The notes beneath the pieces are model-generated. The model was not told where the DNA came from. It saw only the letters and a list, made by a program, of their open reading frames with translations, and did not search any database. Below, one piece after another: positions 43,948-52,030 of a DNA stretch of 64,000 nt. Numbering within the stretch: the first letter of the stretch is position 1; every line of letters starts with the position of its first letter. A program made the position numbers and the translations under genes. Source of the stretch: Streptomyces wedmorensis (lineage in GTDB: Bacteria > Actinomycetota > Actinomycetes > Streptomycetales > Streptomycetaceae); contig NZ_JNWK01000010.1 in the NCBI RefSeq assembly GCF_000716445.1, positions 62,001-126,000 on the forward strand, in the 5' to 3' direction.

Positions 43948-43989
43948 GCCCTGTGCCCGCCGCTCCTCGGACGGCTGCGGGCACAGGGC
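43948..43989 (-). terminator. Terminator after the GH13 gene
   Basis: A perfect 13-bp stem (GCCCTGTGCCCGC / GCGGGCACAGGGC) with a 16-nt loop, 26 bases after the GH13 stop. It separates this operon from the GH-A gene. Confidence 0.82.
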
Positions 43990-44015
43990 CGATCGGGACG
44001 GGTCCCGCCGGGCGG

Positions 44016-45620
44016 TCAGACCCGCAGCCAGACCGCCGTGTCCGGCGGCAGCAGTCCGTCCGGCGTGAGCGGGCCGCTCGCGAGGAGCAGCCGTTCGTGC
44101 GGAGGGAGGGCCACGGGCTCGCCGGCCAGGCTGACGACGCAGACCAGACCGCGCGTCCGCGTGAAGGCGAGGACGCCGTCGGCAGCGGGCAGCCAGGTCA
44201 GCGGGCCATCGCCGAAGCCCTCGTCCGACCTGCGCAGCAGGAGCGCTTCCCGGTAGAGCGCGAGCATCGACTCCGGGTCGGTGCTCTGCCGGTCGACCGC
44301 GTAGCGGGCCCACCCTTCGGGCTGAGGCAGCCACGGCTCGGCCGTCGCGCCGAAGCCGGCGTGCGGGACGTCGGCACTCCAGGGCAGCGGGACGCGGCAT
44401 CCGTCGCGGCCCGGGTCGGTGCCGCCGGAGCGGAAGTGCATCGGGTCCTGGATCCGGTCGCGCGGGATGTCGGCTTCGGGGAGCCCCAGTTCCTCGCCCT
44501 GGTAGAGGTAGACGGAGCCGGGCAGGGCGAGGGTGAGCAGGGCGGCGGCGCGCGCCCTGCGGGTGCCGAGCGCGAGGTCGGTGGGGGTGCCGAAGCGCTT
44601 CGTCGCGAAGTCGAAGGCGGTGTCGGTGCGGCCGTACCGGGTCGCGGTGCGGGTGACGTCGTGGTTGCAGAGGACCCAGGTCGCGGGGGCGCCGACGGGG
44701 GCGTGCTCGGCGAGGGTGTCGTCGATGGTGCGGCGCAGCCGTTCCGGGTCCCAGGGGCAGGCCAGGAAGTTGAAGTTGAAGGCGGTGTGGAGTTCGTCGG
44801 GGCGCAGGTAGCGGGCGAAGCGCTCGGAGTCGGGCAGCCAGACCTCGCCGACGAAGACGCCTCCGTACTCGTCGGCTATCGCGCGCCAGGAACGGTAGAT
44901 GTCGTGCAGTTCGTCCTGGTCGATGTACGGGTGGGGGTCGACGCCCTCGACGAAGTCGCCGAGCGCCGGGTCCTTGGCGAGGAGTGCGGCCGAGTCGATC
45001 CGTACGCCCGCGACCCCGCGTTCGAACCAGAAGCGGAGGACGTCCTCGTGCTCCTCGCGGACCTCGGGGTGGGCCCAGTTGAGGTCGGGCTGCTCGGGGG
45101 TGAAGAGGTGGAGGTACCACTCCCCGTCGGCGACGCGGGTCCAGGTCTGCCCGGAGAACTGGGAGGGCCAGGCGTTGGGCGGGAGCTCGCCGTTCTCGCC
45201 GCGGCCGGGGCGGAAGTGGAACCGTGCGCGTTCGGGACTGCCGGGGCCGGCGGCGAGGGCGGCACGGAACCAGGCGTGCTGGTCGGAGACGTGGTTGGGG
45301 ACGATGTCCACGATGACCCTGATGCCGAGTGCGGCGGCCTCGGAGATCAGTTTCTCGGCCTCGTCGAGGGTGCCGAAGGAGGGATCGATGGTGCGGTAGT
45401 CGGCCACGTCGTAGCCGCCGTCCACCAGCGGGGAGAGGTACCAGGGGGTGAACCAGACGGCGTCGACGCCGAGTTCGGCGAGGTAGGGCAGTCTCGCCCG
45501 GACTCCCGCGAGGTCCCCGGTGCCGTCGCCGTCGCCGTCGGCGAAGCTCCGGGGGTACACCTGGTAGATGACGGCGTCGCGCCACCAGTCGTCGGTGCGG
45601 GGCGAGTGAGGGGCTGCCAC
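44016..45620 (-). CDS. GH13 alpha-glucosidase (oligo-glucosidase, AglA-like)
   Basis: A 534-residue intracellular GH13 enzyme. The N-terminus (DAVIYQVYPRSFADGDGDGT) is the alpha-glucosidase signature. The nucleophile is D209 in GVRIDS, the acid/base E259 in GEVWLP and the third acid is in LCNHDVTR; region I is VDIVPNH. It hydrolyses alpha-glucosides, most likely alpha-1,4/1,6 but alpha-1,3 is possible. The GTG at 45620 follows AAAGGACCGTCAC. It is the last gene of the lipoprotein-permease-permease set, separated from the permease by a 157-base gap with a 16-bp hairpin. It would cleave imported maltose-, isomaltose- or nigerose-type sugars to glucose. Confidence 0.94.
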   Translation of the reverse strand: MAAPHSPRTDDWWRDAVIYQVYPRSFADGDGDGTGDLAGVRARLPYLAELGVDAVWFTPWYLSPLVDGGYDVADYRTIDPSFGTLDEAEKLISEAAALGIRVIVDIVPNHVSDQHAWFRAALAAGPGSPERARFHFRPGRGENGELPPNAWPSQFSGQTWTRVADGEWYLHLFTPEQPDLNWAHPEVREEHEDVLRFWFERGVAGVRIDSAALLAKDPALGDFVEGVDPHPYIDQDELHDIYRSWRAIADEYGGVFVGEVWLPDSERFARYLRPDELHTAFNFNFLACPWDPERLRRTIDDTLAEHAPVGAPATWVLCNHDVTRTATRYGRTDTAFDFATKRFGTPTDLALGTRRARAAALLTLALPGSVYLYQGEELGLPEADIPRDRIQDPMHFRSGGTDPGRDGCRVPLPWSADVPHAGFGATAEPWLPQPEGWARYAVDRQSTDPESMLALYREALLLRRSDEGFGDGPLTWLPAADGVLAFTRTRGLVCVVSLAGEPVALPPHERLLLASGPLTPDGLLPPDTAVWLRV

Positions 45621-45648
45621 GTGACGGTCCTTTCGGGCAGGTCGGGGT

Positions 45649-45699
45649 CTTCGCCGCCGGCCCGGTAGCTGCGGGGCGTCGGACGGGCCGGCGGCGAAG
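45649..45699 (-). terminator. Hairpin between MalG-type permease and GH13 gene
   Basis: A perfect 16-bp stem (CTTCGCCGCCGGCCCG with its complement at 45684-45699) with a 19-nt loop between two co-directional genes of one operon. It may be a partial terminator or a processing/stability site that lowers or separates GH13 expression. Confidence 0.65.
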
Positions 45700-45776
45700 G
45701 CTTGGTGGTGAGGGGGGAGGCGAGGGGGCCGGGGGCGCCGGTCCGGATCCTGGACCCGGACCGGGTGCCCGCCGGT

Positions 45777-46652
45777 TCAGCCCTTGAGGCCGCCGGCGGT
45801 CAGACCGCTCATGATGTTGCGCTGGAACACCAGGAAGATGAGCAGCGTCGGCACGGAGGCGATGGTCAGGGCGGCGATGAGGACGTTCACCGGCACGCCG
45901 GTGGAGAGCGAGTAGATCCCCACGTTGAGCGTCTGCTTGGACGGGTCGGGCAGCGTCAGCATCGGCCAGAGGAAGTCCTTCCAGACGCCGACGACCGCGA
46001 AGATCGACACCACGCCCAGGATCGGCCGGGAGATCGGCAGCACGATGGAGCGCAGGATCCGCAGCGGGCTCGCGCCGTCCATGGCCGCGGCGTCGAGCAG
46101 TTCCTTCGGGATGGAGTCGAAGAACCGCTTGAGCAGGAAGATGCTGAAGGCGTTGGTGACCGCGGGCAGCCAGATCGCCCACGGCGTGTTCAGCAGGTTC
46201 CGCTCCACCACGGGCACGTCGAGCACGGTCAGGTACTGCGGTACGACCAGGACGGTGGCCGGGATCATCAGCGTGACGAGCATCCCGCCGAGGATCGCCT
46301 TGCCGAACACCGGGCGCAGCTTGGAGAGCGAGTACGCGGCGGCGACGTCCAGGACCAGCTGGAAGGCGAGGGCTCCGAAGGCGTAGTAGAGGGTGTTGAA
46401 GAGCAGCGTGGAGAGGTCCATGACCTCCCAGGCGCGTGTGTAGTTCTCGGGGGCGAAGGAGCCCGGGACCAGGGTCGGCGGGGTGCGGACCACTTCCTGG
46501 GTGTCCTTGAACCCGCTGGACACCATCCAGTACAGGGGGCCGAGGAAGACCAGGCTGAAGCCGCCGACGACGAGCGCGAAGGTCGCCCGGTAGAGCGCTT
46601 TGGCGCGGGGCTTGGCGAGCTGCGCGGGCGAGATGAGTGTGCGTGTGGACAT
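45777..46652 (-). CDS. Alpha-glucoside ABC transporter permease, MalG type
   Basis: A 291-residue permease with six hydrophobic helices, EAA loop LDAAAMDGASPLRILRSIVL (about 189-208) and the ending GLTAGGLKG. I chose the ATG at 46652, which begins MSTRTLISPAQL; longer in-frame extensions overlap the MalF-type gene. It follows that gene by 17 bases and pairs with it. By operon order (lipoprotein, MalF, MalG, alpha-glucosidase) the system resembles Streptomyces malEFG-aglA. No ATPase is encoded here. Confidence 0.93.
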   Translation of the reverse strand: MSTRTLISPAQLAKPRAKALYRATFALVVGGFSLVFLGPLYWMVSSGFKDTQEVVRTPPTLVPGSFAPENYTRAWEVMDLSTLLFNTLYYAFGALAFQLVLDVAAAYSLSKLRPVFGKAILGGMLVTLMIPATVLVVPQYLTVLDVPVVERNLLNTPWAIWLPAVTNAFSIFLLKRFFDSIPKELLDAAAMDGASPLRILRSIVLPISRPILGVVSIFAVVGVWKDFLWPMLTLPDPSKQTLNVGIYSLSTGVPVNVLIAALTIASVPTLLIFLVFQRNIMSGLTAGGLKG

Positions 46653-46669
46653 GCGTGGTCTCCCCGGTC

Positions 46670-47629
46670 CTACTCGTCCTCGGCGCGGCTGAGCTTCACG
46701 TACACGGCCGAGAAGCCGGCCAGGAGTACGAGGAGGAGCAGGCCGAGCGCCGCCGCGGCACCGTAGTTGTTGAAGTTGAAGGCGTACTGGTAGATCAGGT
46801 ACACGACGGTCGTGGTCGAGCCCTCGGGGCCGGCGCCGCCGGTGAGCAGGAACGGTTCGACGAAGACCTGCATGGTCGCGATGATCTGCATGAGCAGCAT
46901 GAGCGACAGGATGAGGCGGGTCTGCGGGATGGTGACGTGCCAGATCTTGCGGAACAGCCCGGCGCCGTCCAGCTCCGCGGCCTCGTACAGTTCGCCGGGG
47001 ATGCCCTGGAGCGCGGCGAGGTAGATGAGGGCCGCTCCTCCCATGTTCATCCACGTCGAGGCGATGACGACGGAGAGCATCGAGAGGTCCGGGTCCTGGA
47101 GCCACTGCTGTTCGGGCAGGTGCAGGAAGCGCAGCAGCTCGTTGAGCAGGCCGTAACCGGGGTCGTAGAGGTACTTGAAGAGGAGTACGGAGGCGACCGG
47201 CGGCAGCATCACCGGCAGGTAGACGAGCAGCCGCAGGTAGCCCTGGCCGTGGTGGAACTCGTTGATGACGACGGCCACGACGAACGGGACCGCGAAACCG
47301 AGTATCAGGGCCAGGACGGTAAAGAGGAGGGTGTTGCGCCAGGCCTGCCAGAAGGCGGGGTCGTCGAGGACGGTGGCGAGGTTCTCCAGTCCGACCCAGG
47401 TGGTCTGTCCGCTCTCGGTCTTCTGGAAGGCCAGGAGGACCTCCCGGACCATGGGGTACCAGGAGAACACGGCGAAGCAGACGACGGCGCCGATGAGGAA
47501 CCCGTGGGCCGTCAGGTTGCGCTTCAGGTTCTTGGCGAACCGGCCGGCGGGGGGTGCGGATCCCGCCGCGCGCGGCGGGGAGTGACGGGGAGTTCCCGCC
47601 TTGCTCGGGGTCAGGCTGGGCGCCGACAT
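46670..47629 (-). CDS. Alpha-glucoside ABC transporter permease, MalF type
   Basis: A 319-residue permease with a basic N-terminus (RFAKNLKRNL), six to seven membrane helices, and an EAA loop YEAAELDGAGLFRKIWHVTI (about 216-235). The ATG at 47629 follows AAGGAGCGACG. It sits 126 bases after the lipoprotein gene, the gap being filled by a very strong hairpin, and 17 bases before the MalG-type partner. It forms half of the transmembrane channel. Substrate inferred from the GH13 enzyme: an alpha-glucoside. Confidence 0.93.
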   Translation of the reverse strand: MSAPSLTPSKAGTPRHSPPRAAGSAPPAGRFAKNLKRNLTAHGFLIGAVVCFAVFSWYPMVREVLLAFQKTESGQTTWVGLENLATVLDDPAFWQAWRNTLLFTVLALILGFAVPFVVAVVINEFHHGQGYLRLLVYLPVMLPPVASVLLFKYLYDPGYGLLNELLRFLHLPEQQWLQDPDLSMLSVVIASTWMNMGGAALIYLAALQGIPGELYEAAELDGAGLFRKIWHVTIPQTRLILSLMLLMQIIATMQVFVEPFLLTGGAGPEGSTTTVVYLIYQYAFNFNNYGAAAALGLLLLVLLAGFSAVYVKLSRAEDE

Positions 47630-47668
47630 CGTCGCTCCTTGGTGCTGGTCTGCCGGATTGCGGTACCC

Positions 47669-47749
47669 GGCGGGGCGGGCCGGGTGCGGGACGGATTCCC
47701 GGCGGGGCGGGCCCGGTGCGGGACGGATTCCCGGGCCCGCCCCGCCGGG
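47669..47749 (-). terminator. 19-bp hairpin plus 32-bp duplication, lipoprotein/permease gap
   Basis: A perfect 19-bp stem (47698-47716 with 47731-47749) with a 14-nt loop sits 6 bases past the lipoprotein stop. The sequence from about 47669 to 47700 is an almost exact copy of 47701-47730 (GGCGGGGCGGGCC then GGTGCGGGACGGATTCCC). Such hairpins after binding-protein genes usually protect the 5' transcript and reduce downstream expression, giving more lipoprotein than permease. Confidence 0.75.
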
Positions 47750-47755
47750 AGGGGG

Positions 47756-49168
47756 TCACTGGTGGGCGAGGACCTGGTTGACCTGCGTCTCGGCGGTGGC
47801 GAGCAGCTTGTCTATGTCGGCGTCCTTGTTGGTGAGGAGACCGGACATCACGTTGTCCAGGACCTTGTAGACCTCCTGCGCCTTGGGCGGTTCGGCCTTG
47901 CCGGCGACGGGGTTGTCCATGAAGGTCTTGAAGTTGGCGACGGGCATGGTCGCGTTCTCGACGCGTGCGGCGTCGTCCGTGGTCTTGGACTCGCCCAGCC
48001 AGAAGTTGGGCTGCGGCACGCCGACCGGAAGGCCGTCGGCCTTGGTGCGGGCCCACGCGAACTGCCCCTTGCCGACGCTGAGGTTCTTGAAGTTGAGCCA
48101 GGCGACCGCGGCCTTGATCTTGTCGCCCGAGATGCCCTTCTTGATCATGTAGTTGTTGCCGCCGGCCAGCGTGTTCTTCGCGCCGGGGATCGGGCCCATG
48201 CCGAAGTTCTCGTACTTCGCGCCGAGTTGCTGCACCATGTACGCGATGTCGTCGGGCGCGGCGAGGAACATGCCGAGCTTGTCCGTGGCGATCTGCTTCT
48301 GGAGGTCGCCCCACTGGAGCAGCTGGGTCTTGCCCATGCTGTCGTCCTCCCAGCGCATGGCGTGGAGGTTCTTCGCGACCTGCTTGCCGAGGTCGTTGTT
48401 GAACGCGGCCTTCTTGCCGCTCGCGTCGACGACCTCACCGCCCACGCTGTACATCTGGGCGGTGAAGTGCCAACCGCCCGTGTTGCCCGCGCTGTACTCG
48501 CCGAAGCCCGCGATGCCGTTGCCGAGGCCCGCGATCTTCTTGGCGGCGGCGCGCACCTCGTCCCAGGTGCGCGGCGGGGCGTCGGGGTCGAGCCCGGCGT
48601 CCTTGAAGAGCTTGCGGTTGACCAGCAGGCCCATCGTGTAGTTGCTCGTCGGCAGGCCGTACAGCTTCCCGTCCTGCTTGAGCGAGCCGAGGACGTTCGG
48701 GTCGATGTCCTTCAGCAGCGGGACGGTCTTGTCGGTGACGTACGCGCTGATGTCCGCGGCCCCGTCGTTGTCGAGCACCTGCGGCAGGTCCGTGAAGTAC
48801 GTGTAGAACACGTCGGGCTGCGACTTGGCCTTGAGCATCGCCGTGAACCGGGGCGGCTCCAGACACTGTCCGGGCGTGGAACGCCCCTCGATGGTGACGT
48901 TCGGGTACGTCTTGTTGAACTCCGCGACGTCCTCCTTCCACTCCTTCAGCTCGGCCGCCTTCGCCGCCGACGGCATGCAGTCGATGGTGAGCGTCACCTT
49001 GGTCTTCGGGTCCAGCGGGGCGGAGGGATCGGACGAGCCGCCGCCTTCGGAACCGCCGCCGTTGTCACTGCTGCTCGTGCCACACGCGGCGAGCGCGGTC
49101 AGCGTCACCGCGGAGACGAAAGCGACCGCGCTGGCGCGACGGGTACGGCGGAACCGAGCAGTTCTCAT
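47756..49168 (-). CDS. Alpha-glucoside-binding lipoprotein (MalE-like)
   Basis: A 470-residue lipoprotein. The lipobox TALAAC puts the lipidated Cys at residue 29, followed by a Gly/Ser tether (about 30-55) and an SBP family 1 domain (about 60-465; VTLTIDCMPSAAKAAELKEW, SNYTMGLLVNRKLFKDAG, PDDIAYMVQQLG). It delivers the sugar to the MalF/MalG pair encoded next. The ATG at 49168 follows GAAGGGGACCACCC; upstream in-frame codons are not signal-peptide-like. A possible LacI half-site, TGAACGCAAGA, lies at 49255-49265, and an 8-bp leader hairpin at 49201-49228. Confidence 0.93.
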   Translation of the reverse strand: MRTARFRRTRRASAVAFVSAVTLTALAACGTSSSDNGGGSEGGGSSDPSAPLDPKTKVTLTIDCMPSAAKAAELKEWKEDVAEFNKTYPNVTIEGRSTPGQCLEPPRFTAMLKAKSQPDVFYTYFTDLPQVLDNDGAADISAYVTDKTVPLLKDIDPNVLGSLKQDGKLYGLPTSNYTMGLLVNRKLFKDAGLDPDAPPRTWDEVRAAAKKIAGLGNGIAGFGEYSAGNTGGWHFTAQMYSVGGEVVDASGKKAAFNNDLGKQVAKNLHAMRWEDDSMGKTQLLQWGDLQKQIATDKLGMFLAAPDDIAYMVQQLGAKYENFGMGPIPGAKNTLAGGNNYMIKKGISGDKIKAAVAWLNFKNLSVGKGQFAWARTKADGLPVGVPQPNFWLGESKTTDDAARVENATMPVANFKTFMDNPVAGKAEPPKAQEVYKVLDNVMSGLLTNKDADIDKLLATAETQVNQVLAHQ

Positions 49169-49200
49169 GGGTGGTCCCCTTCGGGCAAGTACGTGGAGGT

Positions 49201-49228
49201 CGCCCCACCGCCGGTGCGTTGTGGGGCG
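49201..49228 (-). promoter_or_regulatory. Leader hairpin upstream of the malE-like gene
   Basis: CGCCCCAC (49201-49208) pairs with GTGGGGCG (49221-49228) with a 12-nt loop, in the untranslated leader. It could influence translation of the binding protein. Not a known riboswitch fold. Confidence 0.4.
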
Positions 49229-49254
49229 CGGCACACTCAACCACCCCCAACAAG

Positions 49255-49265
49255 TGAACGCAAGA
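49255..49265 (-). promoter_or_regulatory. Shared LacI half-site TGAACGCAAGA upstream of malE-like gene
   Basis: An 11-base exact match to 23019-23029 at the CTTGCG operator of the first LacI gene. On the minus strand it reads CTTGCGTTCA followed by CTTGTTG, two CTTG units 10 bases apart, like MalR-type direct repeats. It lies 87-97 bases before the start codon. The remaining 49169-49539 gap holds the leader hairpin and the small-gene terminator; nothing else is seen. Confidence 0.5.
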
Positions 49266-49425
49266 TATCGCGCTGATTTCGTAATTGCCTGACAGTCGAG
49301 AGCATCGACAGGTGGTCTACACGCACGAACCAGGCAGACCGGGCACCTCTATCACTCCCCAACACCCCTGACAGCAGACCGCCTTCACCGAACCGGCACC
49401 CTGCCGCATGCATCGTGCGCGCACA

Positions 49426-49467
49426 CGATCAAGGCGGGCACCCCCTCAGGGGTGCCCGCCTTGATCG
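49426..49467 (-). terminator. Terminator after the small acidic protein gene
   Basis: A perfect 19-bp stem (CGATCAAGGCGGGCACCCC with its complement) with a 4-nt loop CTCA, the strongest hairpin in this part of the window. It lies 72 bases beyond the stop at 49540. Confidence 0.85.
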
Positions 49468-49539
49468 CAGCAGGACTTTCTCTTGTTTGCGTCAAACGAT
49501 CAGAAATTTGCAGAGGAGCTAGGCCGCGTCCTCGTCGTC

Positions 49540-49770
49540 CTAGTCGTCCTCGTCGTCCTCGGGGAGGTGGAAGTAGACCGTGCCCGACCGCCAGGCGCCG
49601 TGCTCGGTCATCTCGGAGGAGATCACCACGTCCTGGACCTCGACGGGACCCAGGTCCTCGACGGAGTCCGCCAGGCGTCGCAGGAGGGCCGGAACGCTGT
49701 CGCAGCCGGGGCCGAACGGATTTGCCTGCGAGAAGTGGCGCACCGTCCAGTGCGTCGGGATATCAGTCAC
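49540..49770 (-). CDS. Small acidic protein of unknown function
   Basis: A 76-residue protein, beginning MTDIPTHWTVRHFSQANPF and ending with an acidic tail (HLPEDDEDD). The middle resembles a beta-strand/helix fold (VPALLRRLADSVEDLGPVEVQDVVISSEMTE). I do not recognise a domain. The GTG at 49770 is 87 bases from the divergent hydrolase start. After the TAG stop (49540-49542) the same frame continues with Asp-Asp-Glu-Asp-Ala-Ala before a second TAG, so the tail may once have been longer. It is followed by a strong terminator, which supports it being a real gene. Confidence 0.7.
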   Translation of the reverse strand: MTDIPTHWTVRHFSQANPFGPGCDSVPALLRRLADSVEDLGPVEVQDVVISSEMTEHGAWRSGTVYFHLPEDDEDD

Positions 49771-49857
49771 GGACTGATCGTAGGGCCGGCCCCGGACCGC
49801 ACCACCGTGGCCGGCCTGCCACGCCGCAGCCCCCAACGGCCTGACTACCATGCGCCC

Positions 49858-50727
49858 ATGACGAATCCCGACCCGGAACAGCCTCGGATACGCGTCCTGT
49901 ACGACGAATCGCGACGTGATCTGCGCGACCCCACACGCCCGCGTCCCGTCCGCCTGTATCTCTGGGAACCGAGTACGCGTCCGGCCGCGCCCGCTCCGCT
50001 CGTCGTCGTCTCCCACGGGACCGGGGGCTCGGGCGGTGACATGGGGTGGCTGGCGCACCCGCTGCGCGAGGCCGGGTTCCGCGTGCTCGCCCTCGATCAT
50101 CACGGCAACAACCACGTGGACGGGTACGAACCCGAGGGCTTCGCCCACGTCTGGCACCGGCCGATCGACGTCACGTTCGCCCTCGACGTCCTCGCCCAGG
50201 AGGGGCCGCTCGGACCTGTCGGTGCCGCCGGCTTCTCGCTCGGCGGCTACACCGTCGCGGCTCTCGCCGGAGCACGGATCGATCCGCACGTGTTGTGGGC
50301 CGTGCTCGGCGGCGCCGTACCGCTGCCGGACATCCCGGAGTTCCCCGGGCTCCTGGAGGCACTCCTGGAGAGGTACCCGGACGAGGAGTCGTCCCGACGC
50401 GTGCTCGAAGGCGCAGGCGCGGACCTCACCGACGCCCGGGTGCGCGCCGTGTTCCAGGTCGCGCCGGGCATCGGCGGCTTCGTGACCCCGGCCAGCCTGG
50501 CGACCGTGCGCGTGCCCGTCGGGATCCGCTGGGGCGGCGCCGACACCGTCAACCCCTACGACGTCGACATCAGGCCCTACCTCGACCACATCCCCACCGC
50601 GTCCGGCCGGTCGGCCGGACCGGACGTCCGCCATGACGACTTCTTCGCCGAGGACCCCGCCGACCCCGAGGTCCGCCACCGCGTGGGACGCGAGGCAGCC
50701 TCCTTCTTCCTCCGCCACCTCGCCTGA
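49858..50727 (+). CDS. Alpha/beta hydrolase, dienelactone-hydrolase-like
   Basis: A 289-residue alpha/beta hydrolase. It has an oxyanion-loop motif SHGTGGSGG (52-60), a nucleophile elbow GFSLGG with S127, and a late catalytic His in the DVRHDDFF segment. This pattern matches predicted dienelactone hydrolases and PAF-acetylhydrolase-like proteins, which cleave small esters. No signal peptide is seen. I chose the ATG at 49858 (MTNPDPEQ), in the correct frame; an ATG at 49850 is in another frame. It is divergent from the small acidic gene and converges on the GAPDH gene behind an 11-bp hairpin. Confidence 0.85.
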   Translation: MTNPDPEQPRIRVLYDESRRDLRDPTRPRPVRLYLWEPSTRPAAPAPLVVVSHGTGGSGGDMGWLAHPLREAGFRVLALDHHGNNHVDGYEPEGFAHVWHRPIDVTFALDVLAQEGPLGPVGAAGFSLGGYTVAALAGARIDPHVLWAVLGGAVPLPDIPEFPGLLEALLERYPDEESSRRVLEGAGADLTDARVRAVFQVAPGIGGFVTPASLATVRVPVGIRWGGADTVNPYDVDIRPYLDHIPTASGRSAGPDVRHDDFFAEDPADPEVRHRVGREAASFFLRHLA

Positions 50728-50775
50728 CTTCCACGGGCAGGACGCGGGCCGGGGCGCTGCGGAAGGACACGCACG

Positions 50776-50817
50776 CGAGCGCTCCGGCCGACCCGGGTGG
50801 GGCGGGCGGAGCGCTCG
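50776..50817. terminator. Bidirectional terminator between hydrolase and GAPDH genes
   Basis: An 11-bp stem (CGAGCGCTCCG with CGGAGCGCTCG) across a 20-nt loop, between two convergent genes. Confidence 0.7.
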
Positions 50818-50835
50818 GCGGGGGTGTGGCGTGCG

Positions 50836-51834
50836 TCAGCGGGAAGCGAGGAGCTCCAGGGTGTCGATGACACGGTTGGAGAAGCCCCACTCGTTGTCGT
50901 ACCAGGCGACGACCTTGATGTGGCGGCCTTCGACGCGGGTGAGCGCGGAGTCGAAGATGGAGGAGGCCGGGTTGCCGGTGATGTCGGCGGAGACCAGCGG
51001 GTCGTCGGAGTACTCCAGGACACCGGCGAGGGGGCCCTCGGCCGCGGTGCGGTAGGCCGCGAGGACCTCGTCGAGGGTGACGTCACGGGCGACCGTGGTG
51101 TTGAGCTCGACGATCGAGCCGACCGGGACGGGCACGCGGATCGAGTCGCCCGAGAGCTTGCCGTCGAGGTTCGGGAGCACGAGGCCGATGGCCTTGGCGG
51201 CGCCCGTGGTGGTGGGGACGATGTTCACGCCGGCGGCGCGGGCACGGCGGGGGTCGCGGTGCGGGCCGTCCTGGAGGTTCTGCTCCTGGGTGTAGGCGTG
51301 GACCGTGGTCATGAAGCCGTGTTCGATGCCGGCGAGGTCGTCGAGGACCGACGCCAGCGGCGCGAGCGCGTTGGTGGTGCACGACGCGTTCGAGACGATC
51401 GTGTGGACGGCCGGGTCGTAGGCGTCGGTGTTGACGCCGTAGGCGAGGGTGACGTCGGCACCGTCGGCGGGCGCGCTGACGAGCACGCGCTTGGCACCCG
51501 CGTCGATGTGCGCGCCGGCGGCCTTGGCGGAGGTGAAGCGGCCGGTCGCCTCCAGGACGATGTCGACGCCGAGCTCGGCCCAGGGCAGGTCCGCCGGCTC
51601 GCGCTCCGCCAGCACCTTGATGCGGCGGCCGTCGACGACGAGGGTGTCGCCGTCGACGCTCACCGGACGACCGAGGCGGCCGGAGGTCGTGTCGAAGGCG
51701 AGGAGCCGGGCGAGGGTGGTGGGCTCCGTGAGGTCGTTGATGGCGACGACCTCGAGGTCGCTCCCGCGCTCGAGCAGCGCGCGCAGCACGTTGCGTCCGA
51801 TGCGGCCGAATCCGTTGATGGCGATGCGAGTCAT
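50836..51834 (-). CDS. gap: Type I glyceraldehyde-3-phosphate dehydrogenase
   Basis: A 332-residue GAPDH of normal length. The NAD-binding motif INGFGRIGRNVLRA (6-19), catalytic Cys152 in SNASCTTN, the His in HAYTQEQ and the C-terminal WYDNEWGFSNR are intact. It oxidises glyceraldehyde 3-phosphate to 1,3-bisphosphoglycerate in glycolysis. It stands alone, without pgk or tpi, so it is probably a paralogue of the main glycolytic gene, used under particular conditions. The ATG at 51834 is clear. The neighbouring sugar uptake genes would feed this step, but no shared control is visible. Confidence 0.97.
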   Translation of the reverse strand: MTRIAINGFGRIGRNVLRALLERGSDLEVVAINDLTEPTTLARLLAFDTTSGRLGRPVSVDGDTLVVDGRRIKVLAEREPADLPWAELGVDIVLEATGRFTSAKAAGAHIDAGAKRVLVSAPADGADVTLAYGVNTDAYDPAVHTIVSNASCTTNALAPLASVLDDLAGIEHGFMTTVHAYTQEQNLQDGPHRDPRRARAAGVNIVPTTTGAAKAIGLVLPNLDGKLSGDSIRVPVPVGSIVELNTTVARDVTLDEVLAAYRTAAEGPLAGVLEYSDDPLVSADITGNPASSIFDSALTRVEGRHIKVVAWYDNEWGFSNRVIDTLELLASR

Positions 51835-51997
51835 GACAGTGTCCCTTCGGTCCCTTCGCGTTCGCCACCATGTTCGTCCGGTGCGGTCGCACCTGACAGC
51901 GGCGTGATCGCCACGGTCCGCAAGTATCGCGCCAAGGTCCTGGCGGCCGTCCGTCCGGCAGCCCGCCCGCCTCGCGGAGGGCCGCGTTCGCCCCGGT

Positions 51998-52030
51998 GCT
52001 CGCCCCGCTACTCGCCCCGCTACTCGCCCC
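51998..52030 (-). repeat. 12-bp tandem repeat carrying the GlxA-gene stop codon
   Basis: CTCGCCCCGCTA-type units repeat about 2.7 times. Read on the minus strand, the units encode Arg-Gly-Glu-stop in the frame of the regulator gene, so the stop codon is duplicated in phase just past the gene end. Confidence 0.75.
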
